DNA of 24,037 nt. Origin: a virus. Shown piece after piece: positions 1 to 5,728 of this stretch. The translations under genes were made by a program, and so were the position numbers. The stretch's first letter is position 1. Every line of letters begins with the position of its first letter. The stretch lies in the IMG/VR virus record IMGVR_UViG_3300017782_000217, positions 1-24,037 of that record; one strand, written 5' to 3'. Below the pieces are notes generated by a model, which saw only the letters and a list, made by a program, of their open reading frames with translations, did no database searches and was not told the DNA's origin.

Positions 1-2
1 AT

Positions 3-314
3 AGGGGGTGCATTTTTTTTCACTACCTCACGAAAATTTATGATGTATATTTCACGACTTTCAATTTCCTTTGAATTTTCTTTATAAGTCATTTTTAATT
101 TAATATATTTTCTTGTTTTTAATTGTCCAATCCAATCAGTAATTGATCTTGTTTTTACACCATATAGGTCAGCAAAATATTTATTTCTTGCAAAACAAAA
201 ACCTTTTTCATTACATAGGGCAGTAATTTCGCCATACAATAATTTGGCATTAGGGGTTAGTGTTTGGTCATATCTGACAAATGCAGGTATGATAGCATAA
301 TAACTTTTTTTCAT
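3..314 (-). CDS. HTH_36-type phage replication initiator-like protein, C-terminus off the window
   Basis: The frame is open from an ATG at 314 to the left edge, giving about 104 N-terminal residues. It begins MKKSYYAIIPAFVRYDQTLT, followed by PNAKLLYGEI and then a winged-helix stretch with FARNKYFADLYGVKTRSITDW. This is the pattern of the HTH_36 domain at the N-terminus of phage replisome-organiser or initiator proteins, in which the helix-turn-helix binds origin DNA and a later domain recruits helicase. The C-terminal part, which would show a DnaD-like or helicase-loading region, is outside the window. The gene follows the 84-aa ORF by about 8 bp and closes the recombination/replication block, which fits a replication role. 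Family recognition is by pattern; the exact function is inferred. Confidence 0.75.
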   Translation of the reverse strand, partial: MKKSYYAIIPAFVRYDQTLTPNAKLLYGEITALCNEKGFCFARNKYFADLYGVKTRSITDWIGQLKTRKYIKLKMTYKENSKEIESREIYIINFREVVKKNAPP

Positions 315-321
315 TTAATCT

Positions 322-576
322 TTACAGGTTTTCGGTAATGTTTTTTAATTCATTACAAAATTTTCTTAATCGGTCATACATTAATTGGACATCTTCAAAT
401 GAAATTTCTTCATCTTGAAACTTTAAAAAAAGTGCTTCAATTAATAGATCAAACTCAACTTTAGTTAAAGAACCTATGTAGTCATAGTTTTCAAAGTCAT
501 CAAAATTATGATTGACAGTATAACGAATCCTTTGCTTAGATTCTGACCAATAAACCATTTTATAACTCTGTACCAT
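322..576 (-). CDS. Hypothetical protein, 84 aa
   Basis: This is a small acidic, probably soluble and alpha-helical protein that I do not recognise. It has no membrane segment, no cysteine pairs and no catalytic motif. Two starts are possible: ATG at 576, which overlaps the end of the nuclease fusion gene by 17 bp, or ATG at 558 (residue 7), two bases after that gene's stop codon. The second would be a tighter coupling. It lies between the DnaA-like/VRR-NUC gene and the HTH_36 replication gene, so it is read in the same operon and may be a replication or recombination accessory. That is context only; no function should be assigned. Confidence 0.7.
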   Translation of the reverse strand: MVQSYKMVYWSESKQRIRYTVNHNFDDFENYDYIGSLTKVEFDLLIEALFLKFQDEEISFEDVQLMYDRLRKFCNELKNITENL

Positions 577-1234
577 TGGAAAGGGATAAATAAAGGTCTA
601 TAATTTCAATAGTTTTATCATAATCATTTGTCCAATGACACTCCCAATTCTCTTTTCTTAATCTCTCTAAAGCATCTTTTTGACTATCGGTTGGTTTATT
701 ATACCCAATCTTTAGTTCTATTGCAAGACCACTTTTATTATTACCACCAGGTCTAAATATTAAGATGTCAGGAATACCTGCTTTGCCACCTAAATATTTA
801 AACTTAAATCTTTCAAAAGGACTTCTTTTTCCCTCGTTAGCACAATGTATTGCATAAACATCAGGGTATTGAAACCCTAAATATTCCATTACACTATGTT
901 GTAACTTATCCTCTTTGCTAAGATATTTTTCGTATGGATTTGCCAATTTATCTATATTTCTTAAACATATATGTTTTAAAGTTAAGTAATTATTTTGGGT
1001 TGGTTTGTCAAACTCTAAAAAAGAGTGCAAAGTTTTAATGCCGTGATTTACCGAAGCGTGATCTTTGTGAACAGATTTGCCAATTCTTTCAAGAGTAGCA
1101 CCAGGAATTAATTCCCTTGACAAACTATAATACATACTCCTTGCATCAACAAATTGTCTTTTCCTTGATTTGCTTGTTATATTAACCTCAAAAAATTCAT
1201 TTACTATTCCTTTTATTGTGTTTAAATCTTTCAT
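560..1234 (-). CDS. DnaA domain IV-like HTH fused to VRR-NUC nuclease
   Basis: The protein is 224 aa from the ATG at 1234. That start overlaps the preceding stop as ATGA; a TTG four codons upstream is less likely. Residues about 5-75 resemble DnaA domain IV: RKRQFVDARSMYYSLSREL, then LERIGKSVHKDHASVNHG, where DHASVNHG sits at the DnaA-box-binding signature (DHTTVxHA in DnaA). Residues about 108-215 form a VRR-NUC domain of the PD-(D/E)XK superfamily: NEGKR, then GIPD (D156), AIELK (E173, K175) and Q185. VRR-NUC enzymes cut structured or branched DNA. The DNA-binding half could bring the nuclease to DnaA-box-like sites or an origin; that is inference. It lies between a RecE-like nuclease and a replication initiator. 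Both halves look intact. The domain calls are by motif and the fusion is direct from one uninterrupted frame. Confidence 0.85.
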   Translation of the reverse strand: MKDLNTIKGIVNEFFEVNITSKSRKRQFVDARSMYYSLSRELIPGATLERIGKSVHKDHASVNHGIKTLHSFLEFDKPTQNNYLTLKHICLRNIDKLANPYEKYLSKEDKLQHSVMEYLGFQYPDVYAIHCANEGKRSPFERFKFKYLGGKAGIPDILIFRPGGNNKSGLAIELKIGYNKPTDSQKDALERLRKENWECHWTNDYDKTIEIIDLYLSLSNGTEL

Positions 1235-2025
1235 CTTTTTTTCCAACCTTTTAAAATTATAGTACCATCATCATCAAAATCTTGGGATTGATACCCAGTT
1301 ACAATTCCCTTTTCTTTATAGAGTTTCCAAAATGTAAATGCTCTTTCAAAATCTAATTCAGCATTTTCAAGATGGACTTCATCTAATTTAAAAACTTCAA
1401 TACCAAAAGGGTGATTAGTTTCACAAGCTATAAATCTAAACCTCGATGGATCAATGCCTAACATAAAGCAGTAAAAATATGCCTGTATATGATAGTTTCT
1501 ATTTTGAATTTCTTTATTAAACTTTTCAGGTGAACTATCTTGACAAGTTTTTATATCGCTAATCCAATCATCGCCCATACAATCAGGTCTTACTCTAACT
1601 GGTATGCCTTGATAAGTTCCATAATGAGAAACCTCAATTTTACCTTTTGACCATTTTTTAACCTTATCATTGCTAATAAAATTCTCGTGTACTCCCCTTA
1701 TGATATTATCTTCTTCTTCATCTAAAGGTATTTTACCTTTATTTTTTTCAATAAGTATTGCTTTTAATTCTTTGTCATCTTTTTTTCTTAGATCAAGTTT
1801 TGGCATAACATAGTATTCCTTTTTAAATGCTTCAATACCCTCATAACAAATTGTGTGTACGGCATTACCCCTTGTCATATATTTAGTTGTCTTAATGGGT
1901 TTTCGCTTTAAATAGTGCCAAACTGATTTCTCAGCTATGAATTTCAAGCTACTTGCTGAAATTGAATCTTTTGAGTGATAATCCTTAATACTATCATTTT
2001 TTACTTCTAAGTTTTCTATTTTCAT
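1231..2025 (-). CDS. RecE/Cas4-like PD-(D/E)XK exonuclease
   Basis: This 264-aa protein resembles phage exonucleases of the RecE (exonuclease VIII C-terminal)/Cas4/YqaJ-like group. The expected motifs appear in order: SASSLKFI near the N-terminus; RGNAVH with H57; an acidic residue E131; the core RVRPDCMGDDWISDIKT with D148, D157 and K159; and YHIQAYFY with Q181 and Y185. Such enzymes resect double-stranded DNA ends 5' to 3' to expose a strand for an annealing protein. An Erf-type annealing gene lies about 440 bp upstream in the same operon, so the two probably form a two-component recombination pair. Its ATG lies inside the end of the coiled-coil miniprotein gene, and its stop overlaps the next ATG (ATGA), indicating translational coupling. 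Confidence 0.85.
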   Translation of the reverse strand: MKIENLEVKNDSIKDYHSKDSISASSLKFIAEKSVWHYLKRKPIKTTKYMTRGNAVHTICYEGIEAFKKEYYVMPKLDLRKKDDKELKAILIEKNKGKIPLDEEEDNIIRGVHENFISNDKVKKWSKGKIEVSHYGTYQGIPVRVRPDCMGDDWISDIKTCQDSSPEKFNKEIQNRNYHIQAYFYCFMLGIDPSRFRFIACETNHPFGIEVFKLDEVHLENAELDFERAFTFWKLYKEKGIVTGYQSQDFDDDGTIILKGWKKR

Positions 2026-2134
2026 TTTTAAGTTCTTTTATTTCTTTTTCTAATTGTTTATTTTTTTCTTCTTCTAATTTCAGCTTTTCATCGTAGTTAG
2101 CTAAAATATTGTGATATAAGATGTGTTCATTCAT
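1994..2134 (-). CDS. 46-aa coiled-coil miniprotein
   Basis: An ATG at 2134 opens a 46-codon frame ending in TGA. Residues about 16-46 are almost entirely Lys, Glu, Leu and Asn with a heptad-like pattern (LEEEKNKQLEKEIKELKNEN), so a single coiled coil is likely. It starts just after the terminator at 2146-2170 and runs 32 bp into the nuclease gene. Function is unknown; it could be a small partner of the nuclease. Support comes from position, a good start and the otherwise unexplained 150-bp gap. Lys/Glu-rich short frames can arise by chance in A-rich DNA, so confidence is moderate. Confidence 0.55.
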   Translation of the reverse strand: MNEHILYHNILANYDEKLKLEEEKNKQLEKEIKELKNENRKLRSKK

Positions 2135-2145
2135 AATATTGTATT

Positions 2146-2170
2146 AAAAAAGGGGGTGATTAACCCCCTT
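2146..2170 (-). terminator. Intrinsic terminator after the SSB-like gene
   Basis: On the minus strand a 7-bp stem (AAGGGGG/CCCCCTT) closes a 7-nt loop and runs into a T tract. It lies a few bases after the stop codon of the 95-aa gene and before the coiled-coil miniprotein. It may separate the annealing/SSB-like unit from the nuclease/replication unit, or attenuate between them. Confidence 0.85.
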
Positions 2171-2174
2171 AAAG

Positions 2175-2462
2175 TTAGAATGGTAAGTCATCATCTTGCT
2201 CTGCAATAACAGGTATAGATTCTGATTTAACTTCTTTTTGCTGCATATCATTTGTCTTGCCATTGCCAAGATAATTTGTTTTTGCACCACCATCTCTTTC
2301 TTCTTTTGTTTGAGATTGTGCTATTGCAACATTGTTATTGAACTGGTCAGGTTCATCATTTACAAAAAGAACTAAATTTAAATAAGTTCCTTTTTGACCT
2401 TTTATAAGTTTTGATTTATCAATTTTAGATAAATTAATACTTGCAGTAATTGTTCGTGCCAT
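2175..2462 (-). CDS. Small protein with SSB-like acidic tail
   Basis: This 95-aa protein has a beta-rich N-terminal half (TASINLSKIDKSKLIKG, then TYLNLVLFVNDEPDQFNNN), a polar middle and a C-terminus ending DDDLPF. An acidic tail ending in LPF or IPF is the hallmark of bacterial single-stranded-DNA-binding proteins, where it recruits repair and replication enzymes. The N-terminal region is shorter than a standard OB fold (about 110 aa), so this is not a textbook SSB. It may be a divergent phage SSB or a protein that uses the same docking tail. It is directly upstream of a terminator and directly downstream of the Erf gene (1 bp apart), which fits an ssDNA-handling role. Confidence 0.75.
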   Translation of the reverse strand: MARTITASINLSKIDKSKLIKGQKGTYLNLVLFVNDEPDQFNNNVAIAQSQTKEERDGGAKTNYLGNGKTNDMQQKEVKSESIPVIAEQDDDLPF

Positions 2463-2463
2463 A

Positions 2464-2955
2464 TTATATTTTGTTATGATAAACTTTTTTATTTTGATTT
2501 ACAGAAGTTATTGATCTGCTTTGATTTATTGTTTTTCCCGATGCTTGGTTTGCATCATCATCTTTAGTTCTAATTCCTATCAATCCTTGTAAAGTAAATC
2601 TTCTAAAATAAGTGATTGTGCTTCCAAGTTTTTGAGGATCAGATACAGGTTGTAATTCTAAACTTGATGATTTAGATTGTCCTGTTTCAACACAAGTCAA
2701 AATAGTAAAAACTTTACCATCTTTCATTGGTTGTTCAATACACACTTTATATTTATTTAATAAAGGTTGTAATTGTTCTAACATCGCATTGATGTCTGCA
2801 TAATTAGATTTAAAAAAAGGATTATTAGCATCTTTTATAATAGCTTCAATCTCATTTTGAATTCTAAATATTTTAAGATTGATACTCCAATTTGGAAAAT
2901 CCATCTTTTTAACAACTGTCTTTTTAGGAGTTGTCGTAGCTTTCTCTTTATTCAT
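2464..2955 (-). CDS. Erf-family single-strand annealing protein
   Basis: This 163-aa protein matches the ERF superfamily of phage recombinases, which coat and anneal complementary single strands during recombination and genome circularisation. Diagnostic stretches are NPFFKSNYADINAMLEQLQP (residues 45-64), a TxxxCVETGQSKSSS strand (about 85-98), then DPQKLGSTITYFRRF (106-120) and LIGIRTKDDDAN (125-136), the conserved GSxITYxRR and DDDA signatures. The basic N-terminal 18 residues and the polar C-terminal tail are variable in the family. It is encoded just before the SSB-like gene and one gene block before a RecE-like nuclease, giving a complete recombination set. Length is near the short end for Erf proteins but the core is intact. 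Confidence 0.92.
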   Translation of the reverse strand: MNKEKATTTPKKTVVKKMDFPNWSINLKIFRIQNEIEAIIKDANNPFFKSNYADINAMLEQLQPLLNKYKVCIEQPMKDGKVFTILTCVETGQSKSSSLELQPVSDPQKLGSTITYFRRFTLQGLIGIRTKDDDANQASGKTINQSRSITSVNQNKKVYHNKI

Positions 2956-2957
2956 TA

Positions 2958-3170
2958 TTATATATTAATAGTTTCTAAATTAAATTCTAATTCTTTCAAA
3001 TTACTCAAATCCTTAACAGTTAATGTATCAGGGTTTTGAATCTTTGAATTAAGTGTGGGCATAGTCATTTCTAACTTTTCTGCCACATCTTTCTTTTTAA
3101 GACCTAATCGCCTTAAATCATCAATGAATTCTATTTCGAACTCACTAATAAATGTTTGTATTTTATCCAT
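2958..3170 (-). CDS. Small XRE/Cro-like HTH protein
   Basis: This 70-aa protein carries a likely helix-turn-helix of the lambda-repressor/Cro type at about residues 26-47 (KKDVAEKLEMTMPTLNSKIQ). An N-terminal helix precedes it and a short C-terminal region follows. Proteins of this size act as DNA-binding regulators in phages. It is the second gene after the 3431 start, located where tail genes give way to DNA-metabolism genes, so it could control that unit; this is inference from position. No operator repeats stand out near it. Spacing to neighbours is 2-3 bp on both sides. Confidence 0.7.
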   Translation of the reverse strand: MDKIQTFISEFEIEFIDDLRRLGLKKKDVAEKLEMTMPTLNSKIQNPDTLTVKDLSNLKELEFNLETINI

Positions 3171-3173
3171 AAA

Positions 3174-3431
3174 TTACCATTTATCTAAAGGACATTTAGA
3201 AGATGGTGAAAGAGTTTTAGCAGGTAATCCACAACCACAACCTTTACGAATTTCGCCTGTAATTACATTAATACCAGACTTGGTTGGGTTACATATTGCA
3301 AATGATCTTAGTTCACAAATATTGCAAATTAACATTCTATGCTTTGCCATTTCTTTTAAAGAGGGTTGTAATAATTTTAATTTATCCTTTACAAGATTAC
3401 CCCAACCATCTAAAATCTCCTTTAGTAACAT
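3174..3431 (-). CDS. Cys-rich putative zinc-binding protein, 85 aa
   Basis: The protein has an N-terminal helical segment, a CNIC knuckle (C36, C39), C47, then KGCGCGLPAKTLSPSSKCPL (C65, C67, C80) ending in W85. The spacing suggests one or two zinc sites. The CGCGLPAKT...KCP pattern looks like a small conserved phage protein family, but I cannot name a function. It is the first gene of the left-hand block. There are about 38 bp upstream of it, holding an A/T-rich dyad that overlaps the stop codon of the tail gene. A structural or nucleic-acid-binding role is possible. Confidence 0.7.
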   Translation of the reverse strand: MLLKEILDGWGNLVKDKLKLLQPSLKEMAKHRMLICNICELRSFAICNPTKSGINVITGEIRKGCGCGLPAKTLSPSSKCPLDKW

Positions 3432-3450
3432 ACTGCAATATAAAATTATT

Positions 3451-3479
3451 TTTTGATTTTAAAAAATTTTTAATCAAAA
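3451..3479 (-). terminator. Possible A/T-rich terminator at the end of the tail genes
   Basis: There is an inverted repeat TTTTGATT/AATCAAAA with an A/T-rich interior that can extend the stem. It overlaps the stop codon of the 445-aa gene. It has no G+C-rich stem and only a weak downstream T tract, so it may be a poor bidirectional terminator or just A/T-rich dyad symmetry. Confidence 0.3.
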
Positions 3480-4807
3480 TTAAATTTATCTGTGTTTTGG
3501 TTATCGTTTGCATCAAAAATTTGAAACTCGGTTTCATTAACTTCAAATTCACTACCAACATTGGGTAAGTGCATATTTAATTTAAATGTATTTGCTTTAA
3601 CATTATATTCCATAGTATCAATCATAGCACTCACAAAATCTTGTAAAACTGTATCACCAAAGTTTACCCAAATTTTATGATAAAAGTATATTGGTATTTC
3701 ACTTACATCATCACGATAAAATTCACCTTCATATTTTTTTAATGGGCTTCTAAAATCATTTAAAATTTCTTGTAATTGCAATTTATCTAATGTATCATTT
3801 TGGATTTCAACTCTATCAATTCTTCCAAAATCACCTGCAACATTACTTAAATCATCATCATCAAGCTCATTTGTTAAATAATTACTACTTGTTTTATATT
3901 CACCAGTAAAATTATTTGAAACACCAATATTTAAAAAATCAAGCAAACCACCTGCCGTTTTTGTGTGTGTTAATTTTTTAAAATCTTTTGTTTGTGCAAT
4001 ATAAAAATTGTCAATAAAAGTATAACCTATTGAAAGATCAAAAAAACCATTAACACTTAAAGGAAAAAGTTTTACCTCTAATTTTGCACTAATATTTGCC
4101 AATCCAAAAGAAACATTATCTAAGGTTGTTTTATAACGATTCCACTTATTGTAAGATGTTACCTCAACAATTTTAAAAAATTGATCTTGTGTGAATGTAC
4201 CAGTAGTAAATTTATTATCGTTAAAATCATACATTAAATCAATTGAACCATTACCACTTGTGTCAGCACCAACAGATATAAAAAACCTTGATTTGACAGG
4301 TTCAACTTTATTTGCAATCGTGTGATAAGAAAAATTTATTTCAATTGGTCTTTCAGTAATTGCAGTTGTACTTGCCAATACATTTTTAATTAATGGATTT
4401 GTTTTGTCATCATTGATACTTGGTCGCCCTTGATATAAACAAAACACACCAGATATTGGCATAACTGTCAAATATATTTGATTGGGTTGTATAATTCCTG
4501 AAGGTATATTAGATTGTGCACGAGGTATAGTTGTAATTGACCAGTTGAAATTACCATAACGAAATGTAGGATTTTGATTTAATAATTTTATTGGATTTAT
4601 ATTGGTTTCTTTAATAGCTTTTTTTAAAGGCCTTAAATATTCAACAGATAAATTTTCGTTTATTGGTCTTAAAGTCGTTGGGCATTGTAACAAAACATCT
4701 CTTATTACATTAGTTTTTTGCACCCCATCTTTATCATATACTTTAAATTCAATGTTTTCTTGACCAGTATTTTTTAATGCTTCGTTTTGTTGTTTTCTAA
4801 TACCCAT
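3470..4807 (-). CDS. Tail-region protein of unknown function, 445 aa
   Basis: This is the last gene of the tail block, after the tail-tip and glycosyltransferase-like genes. It has no signal peptide or membrane segment. Sequence composition is beta-rich with many Asn, Thr, Phe and Tyr, and includes an acidic stretch ELDDDDLSN around residue 316. Its C-terminal part (HKIWVNFGDTVLQDFVSAMI onward) looks like a compact domain. I do not recognise the family. Position after the tape measure and hub-like protein, and the size, suggest a distal tail or receptor-binding component. A TAAATTTG box at 4812-4819 lies just before its ATG and could give it a separate transcript. Role is inferred from context only. 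Confidence 0.75.
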   Translation of the reverse strand: MGIRKQQNEALKNTGQENIEFKVYDKDGVQKTNVIRDVLLQCPTTLRPINENLSVEYLRPLKKAIKETNINPIKLLNQNPTFRYGNFNWSITTIPRAQSNIPSGIIQPNQIYLTVMPISGVFCLYQGRPSINDDKTNPLIKNVLASTTAITERPIEINFSYHTIANKVEPVKSRFFISVGADTSGNGSIDLMYDFNDNKFTTGTFTQDQFFKIVEVTSYNKWNRYKTTLDNVSFGLANISAKLEVKLFPLSVNGFFDLSIGYTFIDNFYIAQTKDFKKLTHTKTAGGLLDFLNIGVSNNFTGEYKTSSNYLTNELDDDDLSNVAGDFGRIDRVEIQNDTLDKLQLQEILNDFRSPLKKYEGEFYRDDVSEIPIYFYHKIWVNFGDTVLQDFVSAMIDTMEYNVKANTFKLNMHLPNVGSEFEVNETEFQIFDANDNQNTDKFNFD

Positions 4808-4811
4808 AATA

Positions 4812-4819
4812 CAAATTTA
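4812..4819 (-). promoter_or_regulatory. Possible -7 box (TAAATTTG) before the 445-aa gene
   Basis: This is an exact TAnnTTTG match, ending 4 bp before the ATG at 4807 on the minus strand. There is no clear TTTG about 20 bp upstream, and the box overlaps the stop codon of the preceding gene. In DNA this A/T-rich, chance matches are expected. Confidence 0.3.
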
Positions 4820-5725
4820 CAATATTTCCTTTATAAGTTGATAGTAATTGTAACAAGCTAAATTTGGATTTACTTCAAGGTCTTTTGGTGGTTTTTTAGT
4901 TCTGTAATGTCCTTTTTGAAATTCTTTATTTTTTGATGATACTATTCCTGCATTGTGATATATTGAATTTTTTTCCCAACTATCAATTGAGTGTGTTGCC
5001 CAAGTAAAATCTAATTCTTTAATAATTTTTGTTGGTTTATCAATTTTCCATAAATTCCACAAAACTGCCCACATATCGGCACACCAAATTTGTAATTCGT
5101 GATAATCTTTATCTTTTTTTTTCTTTTTGTTATTTAATTTAAAAACTTGTGAATATAAATTCTCACAATCATTTTCTACATCTTCCCAAAATTTAGCATT
5201 AATGTCTTTTAAAACATATTGACAACCTCCTGAATTTTCTTGATTATCTTTTAATATGTTTTTATCAATACCAACAACACTGCACATTAACTCTAAAACA
5301 TCTTCGCCTTTTGATAATATATAATCATAACCAATATAGCTTTTGGTATTGCTTAAATAACAATTTGGATCACAACCACACAATTTATCACTTAAATCTA
5401 AAGGTTTTGTTAAAACTATATCGCAATCGTGATACATAAATGTACCTCTATATTTCCACCAATACTTTTTAAAATGTTTTTTTAATAAATGTGGTCTAAT
5501 ACTTGAAATGTATTTAATATCAGTTCTTGTATCAGGATAAATATGAAAATTTACTTTTGGATATTTAATTTTTAAAAGGATATATTCATTTATATCGTTT
5601 TTAAAATCAGAAAAAATAATGTCAATCTTATCTTGTTCGATACCAACTCGGATAAAACTTGAAATCATTACATCAATTTGCCAACAAAAATAAAGTTGTC
5701 CTGGTTGAGCAGAAATATATCTCAT
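4817..5725 (-). CDS. Glycosyltransferase-like protein (GT-A type, DxD motif)
   Basis: The 302-aa protein has features of a GT-A-fold sugar transferase. There is an N-terminal region of alternating strands and helices, then MYHDCDIVLTKPLD (about residues 97-110), where D100 and D102 form a DxD motif expected to bind a metal and nucleotide-sugar. Late in the protein comes SIYHNAGIVSS, resembling the His-containing motif near the end of many GT-A domains. It starts 3 bp after the tail-tip gene and is followed by another tail-region gene, an unusual place for such an enzyme. A plausible but untested role is modification of the Thr-rich tail protein encoded just upstream. A Lys run (KKKKKDKD) is coded by A tracts prone to slippage. 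No signal peptide is seen, so it acts in the host cytoplasm. Confidence 0.65.
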   Translation of the reverse strand: MRYISAQPGQLYFCWQIDVMISSFIRVGIEQDKIDIIFSDFKNDINEYILLKIKYPKVNFHIYPDTRTDIKYISSIRPHLLKKHFKKYWWKYRGTFMYHDCDIVLTKPLDLSDKLCGCDPNCYLSNTKSYIGYDYILSKGEDVLELMCSVVGIDKNILKDNQENSGGCQYVLKDINAKFWEDVENDCENLYSQVFKLNNKKKKKDKDYHELQIWCADMWAVLWNLWKIDKPTKIIKELDFTWATHSIDSWEKNSIYHNAGIVSSKNKEFQKGHYRTKKPPKDLEVNPNLACYNYYQLIKEIL

Positions 5726-5728
5726 AAT

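Noticed and set aside
2857-3568. Several overlapping plus-strand frames around the Cys-rich and HTH genes
   Set aside because: They lie antisense to well supported minus-strand genes, have no family resemblance, and A/T-rich composition explains their length.
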